The notes below the pieces were generated by a model that was not told the DNA's origin, did not search any database, and saw only the letters and a list, made by a program, of their open reading frames with translations. A DNA stretch of 64,000 nucleotides, taken from Ruminococcus sp. GTDB lineage: Bacteria; Bacillota; Clostridia; Oscillospirales; Acutalibacteraceae. The position numbers were made by a program, and so were the translations under genes. Below are positions 37,739 through 46,310 of this stretch, piece by piece. Location: NCBI GenBank assembly GCA_017473775.1, contig JAFUJH010000041.1, positions 28,597 to 92,596 on the forward strand, given 5' to 3'. The first letter of the stretch is position 1; every line of letters begins with the position of its first letter.

Positions 37739-38605
37739 TCACGCCTTCCAGATATCTCTGTGGTGAAGGGTGGACTTCATACCTAATTCTATGAAATGGC
37801 TGTTGAGAAGTCGGGCAAGAGTGACACTGCGGTGCTTACCGCCTGTGCAACCTACTGCGATTACAAGCTCACTCTTACCCTCGCCCTTGTAGAGAGGAAC
37901 AGAGTAATCAAGAAGGGCAAGGAGCTTTTCTATATACTCCTGAGTCTCGGGAAATTTAAGGACATATTCCCTGACAGATTCGTCAAGACCTGTCAGCTCC
38001 TTGAGCTCCTTTACATAGTAAGGGTTAGGCAAGCAACGAACATCAAAGAGCAGGTCTGCCTCAAGAGGGATACCGTACTTAAAGCCGAAGGACAGGCAGG
38101 TGATGATAAAGCCCTCACCCTGATTGCCTGCAAACATAGTAGTAACACGCTCCTTGAGCTGTTTGGGAGCCATATACGAGGTGTCGATAATATAATCGGC
38201 TCTTGCCTTGAAGGGCTTCATCAGCTCCTTCTCCAGCATAACCGCTTCCTCTGTGGTACTGCCCTCGAAGCTCTCTGCAAGGGGGTGCTTACGCCTTGTC
38301 TCTTTATAACGGATAAGGAGAACATCGCTCTTGGCATCAAGGAAAAGAATCTTGTATTTTTTGCCATCGTGGTGGAACTTGTTAAGCTCTGAAAAAAGCT
38401 CGTCGAAAACCTCGCCTGTGCGAATATCAACAACCACTCCCACACGCTTCATCCTTGAATCGCTTGACTTCTCGCAAAGATCCCAGAAAGTGGATAGAAG
38501 CGCAGGAGGCAAGTTATCCACACAGTAAAATCCGATATCCTCTAAAGCTCTCAGGGCATTGGATTTACCTGCACCTGAAAGTCCTGTAATTATAATGAAT
38601 TCCAT
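37739..38605 (-). CDS. rapZ: RapZ/YvcJ nucleotide-binding protein
   Basis: A P-loop protein (Walker A GLSGAGKS, residues 8-15) with the FYCVDNLPPALL segment and the C-terminal GCTGGKHRSVTLARLL motif. In E. coli RapZ tunes glucosamine-6-phosphate synthase through small RNAs; in Bacillus YvcJ has GTPase activity and affects competence, so a role in cell-wall sugar balance is likely but not shown. The 288-residue length is usual. AAGGAGCAAT precedes the ATG. It sits between murB and whiA. Confidence 0.95.
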   Translation of the reverse strand: MEFIIITGLSGAGKSNALRALEDIGFYCVDNLPPALLSTFWDLCEKSSDSRMKRVGVVVDIRTGEVFDELFSELNKFHHDGKKYKILFLDAKSDVLLIRYKETRRKHPLAESFEGSTTEEAVMLEKELMKPFKARADYIIDTSYMAPKQLKERVTTMFAGNQGEGFIITCLSFGFKYGIPLEADLLFDVRCLPNPYYVKELKELTGLDESVREYVLKFPETQEYIEKLLALLDYSVPLYKGEGKSELVIAVGCTGGKHRSVTLARLLNSHFIELGMKSTLHHRDIWKA

Positions 38606-38626
38606 AGGTATTGCTCCTTAAAGGGT

Positions 38627-39529
38627 TTAAGAAAGATAGATTATCTCCCGTTCAAGTGAGTAGCCTGTTTCGTCTCTGACTACATCCTGAACCTTTTTAA
38701 CAAGGGTGATAACATCGTCACAGGTGGCATCACCAATGTTGATAATGAAGCCTGCGTGCTTTGGGCTGACCTGAGCACCGCCAACGGTTGCACCCTTGAG
38801 TCCGCATTGTTCAATCAATGCACCTGCAAAAGCACCCTCGGGACGCTTGAACACACTGCCTGCGGAGGGAAAGTCGAGAGGCTGCTTGGTGACACGGCGA
38901 TTCATAAAATCATCCATACGGGCTTTGATATCCTCGGCTTTATCGGGTGTAAGCCTGAACTCTGCTGACAGAATAGTGCAATTGTTCTTTTTGTAATTGC
39001 TGTAGCGGTAAGAGAAATCCGCCGCATCTGCAAGAACAGTCTCCACAACACCTGAGGGAGTCAGGTGGGTAATTGTCAGGACAACATCCTTCATCTCTCC
39101 CCCATAGGCACCTGCGTTCATATACACAGCACCGCCGACAGTACCCGGGATGCCGTAGGCAAATTCAAGCCCTGAGAGGGAGTTGCTCAGTGCAAAGGTG
39201 CACAGTCTTGCAAGGGTTGCACCTGCACCGCAGGATATTACATTATCCTTGACACTAATCTCTTTGAAGTCACCGCCTAAGCGGATGACCGCCTTGTTGA
39301 GCCCTGCGTCGCTGACAAGAAGATTACTGCCGTTGCCTATGAGCATATAGTTGATGTCGTATTCGTCGCAAAGCTCAAGGGTAGTAACAAGCTCTTTTAC
39401 ACTGTGGACCAAGATGTAATAATCGGCAGGACCGCCGATACGAAAAGTGGTGTGCTCCTTCATAGGAGATTGAGGAGTACAGAGAGCGCCCGTCTCCTCA
39501 ACATAAGAAATAAAATTATAATTTATCAT
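38627..39529 (-). CDS. murB: UDP-N-acetylenolpyruvoylglucosamine reductase
   Basis: A flavoenzyme that makes UDP-MurNAc for peptidoglycan. The 300-residue protein is a type II MurB: FAD-binding FRIGGPADYYILV (about 30-42), SGLEFAYGIPGTVGGAVYMNAGAYGGEM, and the catalytic PSAGSVFKRPEG with the proton-donor serine. The final glutamate motif is in the last 20 residues. Ribosome binding (AAGGTTG) is moderate. It belongs to the hprK-PHP-murB-rapZ-whiA string. Confidence 0.96.
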   Translation of the reverse strand: MINYNFISYVEETGALCTPQSPMKEHTTFRIGGPADYYILVHSVKELVTTLELCDEYDINYMLIGNGSNLLVSDAGLNKAVIRLGGDFKEISVKDNVISCGAGATLARLCTFALSNSLSGLEFAYGIPGTVGGAVYMNAGAYGGEMKDVVLTITHLTPSGVVETVLADAADFSYRYSNYKKNNCTILSAEFRLTPDKAEDIKARMDDFMNRRVTKQPLDFPSAGSVFKRPEGAFAGALIEQCGLKGATVGGAQVSPKHAGFIINIGDATCDDVITLVKKVQDVVRDETGYSLEREIIYLS

Positions 39530-39539
39530 AAAAACAACC

Positions 39540-40262
39540 TTATTTGATGGGAATGTTCATTTCGGTTAAATAGCTATTAAGATTTTCAACACTTGAGTTG
39601 ACAATCAGTTCCTCGGGGAAACCTATCTCCTCAAGCATTGTAAGTGCCTCGTCGGCTCTGCCCAGCTGAGTAATAAAGTGGGCGTCGGTATCAACGGATA
39701 TACGGCATCCGTACTTCATACAAAGCTTTGCTATCTCCTTGCAATTGGGGACAAAGTCGGGCTTATGCTTGATTGAGGAATTGTTAATCTCGATAAGCTT
39801 GCCTGCACTTGCAAAGCGTTTGATGACGGTTTCGTAATCGTACTTGAAGTAGGGAGAGCCTGAGTGAGCTATCATATTCACATGAGGGTTATCTGCAATA
39901 TTCAGGTAAGCCTGCGTACAGGCGTCAACTGATACTGTATCGTGATAGGTAGGCATATGCAGGGAGGCTATAACAAAATCCAGATTGCTGAGAATACCCT
40001 CATCTGCATCAAGGTTACCCTTGCTGTCGGTGATGTTTGCTTCTATTCCCTTGAGCACACGGACACCCTTGTAAACTCTGGGTATTGCGTGCAGATTCAT
40101 AAAGTAATAAGGATGAGGAGTACCGTGCATACTTGCACCATGGTCGGTAATAGCAAATGCGTAGAGTCCCAGACGCTGTGCCTCGTCTATCATCTCAAGA
40201 GCGGTAGCATATGCATGAACAGATGTAATTGTATGTGTGTGAAGGTCTGCTACAATTTTCAT
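39540..40262 (-). CDS. PHP-domain phosphoesterase (YcdX-like)
   Basis: A 240-residue metal-dependent phosphoesterase with the PHP metal motifs DLHTHT (residues 5-10), ITDHG, VIASLHMPTYHD and SVDTDAHF near the C-terminus. YcdX-type proteins are trinuclear-zinc enzymes whose substrates are mostly unknown. The ATG at 40260-40262 shares one base with the hprK stop (TGATG), giving coupled translation. murB follows 10 bases on. It is often found with this hprK-murB cluster in Clostridia. Confidence 0.88.
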   Translation of the reverse strand: MKIVADLHTHTITSVHAYATALEMIDEAQRLGLYAFAITDHGASMHGTPHPYYFMNLHAIPRVYKGVRVLKGIEANITDSKGNLDADEGILSNLDFVIASLHMPTYHDTVSVDACTQAYLNIADNPHVNMIAHSGSPYFKYDYETVIKRFASAGKLIEINNSSIKHKPDFVPNCKEIAKLCMKYGCRISVDTDAHFITQLGRADEALTMLEEIGFPEELIVNSSVENLNSYLTEMNIPIK

Positions 40263-41233
40263 CAGAAATCCCAACCTGTGTCAACTTTTTTGTTCTGGAT
40301 ATTGTCCTCGCTTACATCCATACCGAGGCTCTGGAGAAGCTCCTGTGCGGCGTTGTATCCCATCTTCTTCTGACGGTTATTCATAGCCGCAACCTCGATG
40401 ATAATTGCGAGGTTTCTGCCCGGCTTTACGGGGATTGTCATAATAGGCACCTGAATACCCATAATCTCGGTGTATGTATTGTCCATACCGATTCTATCAT
40501 ACACCTTCTCGGTGTCCCACTGCTCCATATTAATAACAATATCAATCTTCTCGGTGAGCTTAACAGCACCCATACCGAAGATACGGCGGGCATTGATGAT
40601 ACCGATACCGCGAAGCTCGATGAAGTGGCGTATATTGGCAGGAGATGTACCAACCAGAGTACGGTTGGAGACACGGCGGATTTCCACTGCATCGTCGGCA
40701 ATGAGTCTGTGACCGCGCTTGATAAGCTCGATTGCGATTTCGGACTTACCTACGCCGCTGTCGCCGATAAGAAGTACACCCTCGCCGTATACCTCAACCA
40801 GTACACCGTGACGGGTGATACGGGGAGCAAGCTCTGCGTTGAGGAAAGTAATGAGTGAAGCTGAAATAGCTGATGTAGTCTCACTGCTTCTGAGAATGGG
40901 AATACCATTCTTCTCTGCAGATTTAACAATTGCATCTGTAGGTTCAAGGTTCCTTGCGATAATGATGGCAGGAGGCTGCATAGAAAACAGCTTATCTATA
41001 ACATCGAACTGCTTTTCCTCGTCAAACTGACCCAGATAGGAATACTCGGTATAACCGAAGATGATGATACGGTTGCCGTCGAAGAAGTCAAGGTAACCTG
41101 TAAGCTCCAGACCCGGACGGTCAATATCCATGGATACGATTTCGATTTCCTCGGGGTTACCGGGCATATAGTAAGGGTCAAGCTGAAGCTCCTTGATAAT
41201 CTTTGCAAGAGCTATTGAAAACTGTGCACTCAT
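40262..41233 (-). CDS. hprK: HPr kinase/phosphorylase
   Basis: Phosphorylates and dephosphorylates Ser46 of HPr, the key switch of carbon catabolite repression in Firmicutes. The 323-residue protein has an N-terminal MurF-like domain (to about 130), Walker A GDSGVGKS (about 155-162), DDAVEIR, and the HprK signature RGIGIINARRIFG. The frame extends to 41242, but ATG at 41231-41233 has AGAGGTG upstream. It heads the hprK-PHP-murB-rapZ-whiA string. Confidence 0.96.
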   Translation of the reverse strand: MSAQFSIALAKIIKELQLDPYYMPGNPEEIEIVSMDIDRPGLELTGYLDFFDGNRIIIFGYTEYSYLGQFDEEKQFDVIDKLFSMQPPAIIIARNLEPTDAIVKSAEKNGIPILRSSETTSAISASLITFLNAELAPRITRHGVLVEVYGEGVLLIGDSGVGKSEIAIELIKRGHRLIADDAVEIRRVSNRTLVGTSPANIRHFIELRGIGIINARRIFGMGAVKLTEKIDIVINMEQWDTEKVYDRIGMDNTYTEIMGIQVPIMTIPVKPGRNLAIIIEVAAMNNRQKKMGYNAAQELLQSLGMDVSEDNIQNKKVDTGWDF

Positions 41234-41282
41234 ATAAAACACCTCTAATATAAAGAATCAGACGATTTGGCATAGTGTACTG

Positions 41283-41321
41283 ATAATCAGATATCGCAGA
41301 AATATACAGTTATCTGATTAT
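41283..41321. promoter_or_regulatory. Perfect dyad upstream of hprK
   Basis: ATAATCAGATA (41283-41293) and TATCTGATTAT (41311-41321) are exact inverted copies with 17 bases between. They lie 50-88 bases before the hprK start, in the 263-base gap between hprK and the divergent DUF421 gene. A regulator site is plausible, but no matching known operator is recognised. Confidence 0.4.
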
Positions 41322-41450
41322 AGATATACTTATACGGTATTTATTATAACTCAAAACATCTGAAATTAAAAGTGGTTTTTACGAATTATATGCAAAAAAT
41401 ATGCAAAAATTGAATTGTAGAAAAATCCGCTGAAAATCAAAGAAAAATAC

Positions 41451-41481
41451 TGAATAATCCCCCACTGACTATGGCATATTA
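41451..41481 (+). promoter_or_regulatory. Sigma-G/F-like (forespore) promoter before the DUF421 gene
   Basis: TGAATA (41451-41456) and CATATTA (41475-41481) with an 18-base spacer fit the Bacillus sigma-G pattern (TGAATA, 17-18, CATACTA). The expected start would leave a leader of only about 10 bases, which counts against it somewhat. Confidence 0.4.
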
Positions 41482-41496
41482 ACACAGGGTGAATAT

Positions 41497-42171
41497 ATGG
41501 TAATTTCAGTAATCAGAACCGCGCTGATGTACATCTTTGTGATTTTCGCCATAAGAATTATGGGCAAACGGCAATTGAGCGATATGCAGACCTCTGAGCT
41601 TGTTGTAACAATGATAATCGCTGATATTGCGTCTATTCCTATGCAGAACACATCTCAGCCGCTTTTGTCAGGCATTGTACCGGTGTTGATACTTATATCG
41701 GGAGAAATATTCATCAGCGTGCTGATGATGAAGATACCGTCTCTACGAAACCTTATATGCGGAAAGCCTGAAATAATTATAGAAAACGGCAGACTCAAGC
41801 AGACAATGCTGAGAAGGCTTCGGCTTACAACAGAGGATTTATCGGTACTGCTGAGACAGCAAGGTGTGTTCAGCATTGAGGATGTACAATTCTGCATTAT
41901 AGAGACAAACGGACAGATAAGTGTACTGCTGAAGCCTGAGAAGCGGACTCCGTCAATGGAGGACCTGAGACTACCTGCAAGGGACACAGGCATTGAGGCG
42001 GTAATTATCAGCGACGGAGAGCTACTGACACGGTCAATGGCATTGTGCGATATTGACGAGATATGGATAAACAAGACTCTTGCTCAGGAGAATATGAGGG
42101 TTGAGGATGTTATGCTGATGACAGCAAACAGACTGAAGGAATATAACATTATAAGGAAGTGCAACGAATGA
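41497..42171 (+). CDS. DUF421 (YetF/YrbG type) membrane protein
   Basis: A 224-residue protein with three N-terminal membrane segments (about 3-75) and a cytoplasmic part carrying the family's RRLRLTTEDLSVLLRQQG and IEDVQFCIIETNGQISVLLKP segments. DUF421 proteins are common in spore formers; some raise spore heat resistance through the spore membrane, so a spore function is plausible, but none is proven for this one. AGGGTGA precedes the ATG. It overlaps the DUF4363 gene by four bases, and this pair recurs in Clostridia. Confidence 0.88.
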   Translation: MVISVIRTALMYIFVIFAIRIMGKRQLSDMQTSELVVTMIIADIASIPMQNTSQPLLSGIVPVLILISGEIFISVLMMKIPSLRNLICGKPEIIIENGRLKQTMLRRLRLTTEDLSVLLRQQGVFSIEDVQFCIIETNGQISVLLKPEKRTPSMEDLRLPARDTGIEAVIISDGELLTRSMALCDIDEIWINKTLAQENMRVEDVMLMTANRLKEYNIIRKCNE

Positions 42172-42548
42172 AAAGACTATACACGGCGGCAGTGCTGTTT
42201 CTGATTGCAATCGGGCTATGTATAGTGGAATATGTGAGCATCAACAAATACGCCGATGAATATGTTGAGCGAATTGACCGCATTGAGGAAATGGTCAAAA
42301 CAGGCAGTACGCAGAAGGCCGCCTTTGCCGCCAGAGAAGCAGAGAAAAACTGGGAGGAAACAGTATCGATTATAGATATGTTGTTGTTCCACGACTATGT
42401 AGACGAGATAGGCGCAAATCTGGTTCAGCTTGAATACTATATAAAATACGGCGAGGAGGCAGAGTTGTTTGCAACCTGCGAAAGCACAAAGGAGCAACTG
42501 TTATCACTGAAGGAAAGTGAGCTCCCCGACGCAAAGAATATAATATAA
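42168..42548 (+). CDS. DUF4363 family membrane-anchored protein
   Basis: A 126-residue protein: one N-terminal membrane anchor (about 3-23) followed by a helical extracytoplasmic domain (RIDRIEEMVKTGSTQKAAFAAREAEKNWEETVSIIDMLLFHDYVDEI). This is the DUF4363 pattern, a family of unknown function commonly encoded just after DUF421. The ATG at 42168-42170 overlaps the DUF421 stop (ATGA) and uses AAGGAAG; the in-frame GTG at 42159 lacks spacing. A terminator follows directly. Confidence 0.85.
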   Translation: MKRLYTAAVLFLIAIGLCIVEYVSINKYADEYVERIDRIEEMVKTGSTQKAAFAAREAEKNWEETVSIIDMLLFHDYVDEIGANLVQLEYYIKYGEEAELFATCESTKEQLLSLKESELPDAKNII

Positions 42549-42549
42549 A

Positions 42550-42590
42550 AGCCTTCCTCAGTAAAATACACTGAGAAAGGCTGATTTTTA
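42550..42590 (+). terminator. Intrinsic terminator after DUF421-DUF4363
   Basis: 13-bp stem (42550-42562 with 42570-42582, one mismatch), seven-base loop, then GATTTTTA. It also lies at the 3' end of the convergent metal permease gene. Confidence 0.8.
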
Positions 42591-43418
42591 TTCCTTATTT
42601 TTCCTTGTAAAAAGCTTATGCAGGGCTGATATAAGAAGAAAAATCAGGAACACTGCAAGGTTGAATATAACTATGGTGGCACCTACGGGGACATCGGTGA
42701 AGGTAAAGGAAGTGAAAAGTCCAGAAAGAACGCAGAACACCGACACTACAACAGAAGTGAGTATAACAGTAACAAACCGCTTGCACAGCCTCATTGAAGT
42801 AAGTGCAGGAAAAATAATCATTGCAGAAATCAGCAGTGTACCCAGCATACGCATACCAACTACGATAGTAACTGCTGTGAGCAGAGATATGACGGTATTA
42901 TAAAAGCCTGTGCGAATACCTGTTGCAGTTGCAAAATTCTCGTCAAAAGTAATTGCAAAAATCTTGTTATAAAACAGGAAGTACATAGCAATTACAAAGA
43001 CAGCAAGAATAACGCTGATAATAATATCGGACTTACCTACAGAAAGTATGGAGCCGAACATATACTGCTGAAGGTTGATATTGGTGCCGTTGATACTGGC
43101 TATAAACACACCGATTGCAAGGGCTGAGCTGGAGATAACAGCAATTGCCGCATCTGCGTTTATCTTACTGTTTTCAGTAATTCTAAGCAGGAAGAACGCC
43201 GCAAGGACTACCACAGGCAATGATAAATACAAGGGTGAGGAAATATTGAGTACGGCGGCAATTGACAGTGCACCAAATCCTACATGAGAGAGTCCGTCAC
43301 CTATCATTGAGTACCGCTTGAGCACAAGTACCACACCTAAGAGTGCACAGCACACGGCTATGAGCACACCTACAATCAGGGCGTTGACCATAAACGGATA
43401 GCGGAAGAAATCAGCCAT
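42588..43418 (-). CDS. Metal ABC transporter permease (ZnuB/MntB family)
   Basis: A 276-residue polytopic membrane protein with about eight segments of the ABC-3 family, which takes up zinc, manganese or iron. The family's GDGLSHVGFGALSIAAVL motif lies near residue 38. The metal cannot be told from sequence. ATG at 43416-43418 with AAGGTG upstream overlaps the end of the ATPase gene by eight bases. No binding-protein gene (ZnuA type) and no Fur/Zur-type regulator is adjacent. Confidence 0.9.
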   Translation of the reverse strand: MADFFRYPFMVNALIVGVLIAVCCALLGVVLVLKRYSMIGDGLSHVGFGALSIAAVLNISSPLYLSLPVVVLAAFFLLRITENSKINADAAIAVISSSALAIGVFIASINGTNINLQQYMFGSILSVGKSDIIISVILAVFVIAMYFLFYNKIFAITFDENFATATGIRTGFYNTVISLLTAVTIVVGMRMLGTLLISAMIIFPALTSMRLCKRFVTVILTSVVVSVFCVLSGLFTSFTFTDVPVGATIVIFNLAVFLIFLLISALHKLFTRKNKE

Positions 43419-44163
43419 TGTTCTGCACCTTCCCCTCTGTATTATGAGCACAGACATCACAGGGACAATCAGGCATAAGAAGCCTCCTGCCCAAGGGAGA
43501 ATGCATATACTGGTGAGTTGTGCCGAAGAAGTAGCTGTCCGGACTGAGATGTAAAATGTGTGTAGCGTTACGGACAGCGGAGGTAATATCGTGAGAAACC
43601 ATAATAACAGCCATTCCCTCTTTGCTCAGTGCCTTGACTATAGAATAGAAATCGGCTGTTGCAAGGGGGTCAAGTGCTGAGGTTGGCTCGTCGAGGAGAA
43701 TGAGCTTTCTTGCGGCACAAAGTGCACGGGCAAGGAGCACCCTCTGCTGTTGTCCACCTGAAAGCTCAGCGAAGCTCTTGTTGCAAAGAGAGTCAACACC
43801 CACACGCTTCATAATGCGAAGCGCTTCCTCACGCTCCTTCTTGGAATAAGAGAAAGCGAGGAGTCGGTTATTGAGAAAGCCTGACATTACAATCTCGCTG
43901 ACAGATGCAGGGAAATCCTTTGTAAGCTTCTGCTGCTGAGAAAGGTAGCCTATATGGTTGCGGCATAATCCGTCGGAATATTCCACACTGCCGCCAAAAG
44001 GTGTGACAAGACCTAAGATACCCTTGATGAGAGTAGTCTTACCTGTGCCGTTCTCACCAACAATGCAAAGGTAGTCCCCCTCACCTACTGAGAAGCTCAG
44101 GTTATCTATAACCGTTGTGCCGTTGTAGCCTAATTTTAAATCTGTTACTTTAAGAATTGCCAT
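43411..44163 (-). CDS. Metal ABC transporter ATP-binding protein (ZnuC family)
   Basis: The ATPase partner of the adjacent ABC-3 permease. The 250-residue protein shows Walker A GENGTGKTTL (about 36-45), Q-loop LSQQQKL, signature LSGGQQQRV, Walker B LILLDEP and the switch VSHD. The C-terminus bears a small C-P-CDVC cluster (LMPDCPCDVCAHN), seen in some metal transporters. ATG at 44161-44163 with AAGGAAAC. A weak promoter (TTGCTT, 16 bases, TATACC; 44181-44208) lies just upstream, after the secF terminator. Confidence 0.92.
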   Translation of the reverse strand: MAILKVTDLKLGYNGTTVIDNLSFSVGEGDYLCIVGENGTGKTTLIKGILGLVTPFGGSVEYSDGLCRNHIGYLSQQQKLTKDFPASVSEIVMSGFLNNRLLAFSYSKKEREEALRIMKRVGVDSLCNKSFAELSGGQQQRVLLARALCAARKLILLDEPTSALDPLATADFYSIVKALSKEGMAVIMVSHDITSAVRNATHILHLSPDSYFFGTTHQYMHSPLGRRLLMPDCPCDVCAHNTEGKVQNNG

Positions 44164-44211
44164 AAGTAGTTTCCTTTTATGGTATAGAATAAAACTGCGT
44201 AAAAGCAAATA

Positions 44212-44234
44212 TCGGGCGGATATACACCGCCCGA
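44212..44234 (-). terminator. Hairpin after the SecF-like gene
   Basis: TCGGGCGG/CCGCCCGA (44212-44219 with 44227-44234). The best T-run is on the plus strand, where no gene ends, but with A-tract before and TATTTG after it can serve the minus-strand operon. Confidence 0.55.
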
Positions 44235-44253
44235 CTTTTTTATCGCTTATTCC

Positions 44254-44901
44254 TTATGCCTTGTCAGCGTAAAGCTTGCAGGTAAAGGAAAGTGTGAACA
44301 GTACAGAGAACACTGCTGTGAGAATTGCAGGCAGAGCATAGAGAGCAAGTACCCATGCAGAGAATACAAGGGATGCTACAAAAGCGGCTACAATTACTAC
44401 GCAGATGAGGATGAGCATAATCACCATAAGCTGCCATACCTTGTCAGCGGCAACGGAGAAAGCATCGACCTCGGGCTCTGCTGCCTTTTTGCGGGAAGTC
44501 TTCTTGGTGAAGCTGTGTGCAAAAAGAACGAAAGTGATGTAGCTGAGAGCTACTGCAAACAGAACAACTGCAAAAGCCATATCAGAAAGATTTGCTCTGC
44601 AGATAATGCAAAGTGCAAAAGCAACAAGTGCATTCACAGCGGCACCGATGGTAGATACAACTGCCATCATAACGCCTGACTTCTTGAATCTGATAACGAA
44701 ATACACAAGCACAAGTGCACATACAAGCACAGCCGCAACTGCAACCTTAGCTACAAGTGAGAAGCTCAGATTAGCAAAGCTGCAATAAGCAAAAGTGTTA
44801 CCGCCAAGGATTGCAAGAAGTGCGATACCTGCCACGACAACTGCGGCGGCGATGATGAGCATAAGCTTAGAAAGTGAAGCAAAATTAATTGACTTTTTCA
44901 T
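44254..44901 (-). CDS. SecF-like membrane protein, reduced and lacking the conserved Asp
   Basis: A 215-residue protein with about six membrane segments, encoded directly after the SecD-like gene (one-base overlap, TAATG). The segment LVYFVIRFKKSG...SDMAFAVVLFAVALSYITFVLFAHSF aligns with SecF (LIYIAIRF...LNDTVVVFDR), but the NDT motif reads YIT, so the membrane Asp needed for proton use is gone. The first extracellular loop is only a few residues instead of over 100. A Lys-rich insert (SFTKKTSRKKAAEPEVDAF) lies between segments. It is probably a divergent member of the SecDF exporter pair; a different role cannot be excluded. Confidence 0.6.
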   Translation of the reverse strand: MKKSINFASLSKLMLIIAAAVVVAGIALLAILGGNTFAYCSFANLSFSLVAKVAVAAVLVCALVLVYFVIRFKKSGVMMAVVSTIGAAVNALVAFALCIICRANLSDMAFAVVLFAVALSYITFVLFAHSFTKKTSRKKAAEPEVDAFSVAADKVWQLMVIMLILICVVIVAAFVASLVFSAWVLALYALPAILTAVFSVLFTLSFTCKLYADKA

Positions 44902-46289
44902 TACTTTGCACCTCCGAACATAGAAGGCTTCTTTGCGAAGCTCTGGAGACTTCTGAGCATAAGCTGGGGTACAAGATAACCTGTTACAAGGTTAAAGACA
45001 GCACCGAAGAACAGCACATAGGAGAAGTTATACACACCGCTTACATTGTATGCACCGAAGATGGATACTGTAAGGCCGGATGTACCGAAAATAAACAGAC
45101 CCATAAGAGCTACAACAGCAAGTACGATGCTCATATCAACGATAATCATTCTGCTCTTCTCTACAGCTGTGGAGATAGCTGTACCGAGAACTGTACCGCG
45201 AGAAAGCTCGGACTTCATTCGCTCGCCCATAAGCAGGAAGCTGAACACTGTTGTCATAACAGACAGTGCAAGAGCTGCTGCACCGGGGATAGTAAGCAGG
45301 AAGGTTCTGCCCTCGCCTGCAAATCGGGTAATAACTGCAAGCACTGCAGAGAACTGTAAAAGCATTGCACAGAGGCCTGCTACTGCGCCAAGCTTGTATC
45401 TGATAAGCATAATAACTGCAATTGCAACAAGAGCTACAATACCTGCGATGAAGATAATATCAGAGATATTGCCTGCTACAGGTGCAGCCTCAGAAGTGGA
45501 AACGATAGAAACTGTGCAGGGCAGTGTACCTGAAGAGATGATTGCAGAGTACAGCTCGCACTTTGACTGAGTCATACTGTCAGAGCTGAAGGACAGTGCA
45601 CCCTGGTCGATAGTCTCGCTGACGGTGGGGTTAGCAAGCATTCTGTCATCCAACCAGATAGATACTGTCTGATTGTAGTATGTGCCTGTGTCAGCATTGG
45701 TATAGGCTGCCATCTTCTCAGCACCTTCTGCGTCGAAGTCAAGGTTTACATAATAATATGTAACCTTCTCCTCTGTGTACTCAAACCAGGATGAACCCTT
45801 GATATCGTCACTTGTAATAAGGACGGACTGAGCAGTTGTACCTGAAGGAGTAATAAAGGAAGCACTGTCAGAGGAGTCAACATTCATTGTTGTGTAAGAA
45901 CCGCCCGGACGAAGTGTAACCTCACCGTAAGCTGTCAGGAAAGCTGCAACCTCTGCTGCTGAGAAATCACAGTCAAGGCTTGAGGGTACTGTAAGCTCAA
46001 GCACACCAGCCTCTTCGTCTACAACAATTCTGTGATCAGTCAGACCAAAGCCTGCGGCACGGTCTCTGACTACATCTGCAACAGCGTCAATCTCGTCAAC
46101 GCTTGCTGCTTTTACTGCGATTTTAGAACCGCCGTTAACATCAACGCCCCAATCAATACTGCCGAAGCCCTTGATAACTGTGTTCTTGTTATCGCCAACA
46201 TAGTAGCTGCAGCCGAAAACAGAAAGAACAGAGAATGCAAGGATAAGAACGGCAAGTATCAGGGAAACAGATATTCCAAGCCTTTTCAT
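44901..46289 (-). CDS. secD: SecD-like protein translocase subunit, lacking the conserved Asp
   Basis: A 462-residue protein with one N-terminal membrane segment (about 7-29), an extracellular P1-type region (about 45-270; GVDVNGG replaces GIDLRGG), then five more membrane segments. SecD normally uses proton flow to pull secreted proteins out of the SecYEG channel. Residues 332-357 align with LTLPGIAG...VDANV..FER, but read VFSF at 348-351, so the essential Asp is Phe. ATG at 46287-46289 follows GGAGG by 11 bases. It has a consensus promoter and a terminator-like leader hairpin. Confidence 0.75.
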   Translation of the reverse strand: MKRLGISVSLILAVLILAFSVLSVFGCSYYVGDNKNTVIKGFGSIDWGVDVNGGSKIAVKAASVDEIDAVADVVRDRAAGFGLTDHRIVVDEEAGVLELTVPSSLDCDFSAAEVAAFLTAYGEVTLRPGGSYTTMNVDSSDSASFITPSGTTAQSVLITSDDIKGSSWFEYTEEKVTYYYVNLDFDAEGAEKMAAYTNADTGTYYNQTVSIWLDDRMLANPTVSETIDQGALSFSSDSMTQSKCELYSAIISSGTLPCTVSIVSTSEAAPVAGNISDIIFIAGIVALVAIAVIMLIRYKLGAVAGLCAMLLQFSAVLAVITRFAGEGRTFLLTIPGAAALALSVMTTVFSFLLMGERMKSELSRGTVLGTAISTAVEKSRMIIVDMSIVLAVVALMGLFIFGTSGLTVSIFGAYNVSGVYNFSYVLFFGAVFNLVTGYLVPQLMLRSLQSFAKKPSMFGGAK

Positions 46290-46310
46290 ATGCAATTGGA
46301 CCTCCGTATA

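Noticed and set aside
44212-44234. Plus-strand terminator reading of the GGGCGG hairpin
   Set aside because: It has its best T-run on the plus strand, but no plus-strand gene lies upstream; kept only as a weak bidirectional terminator.
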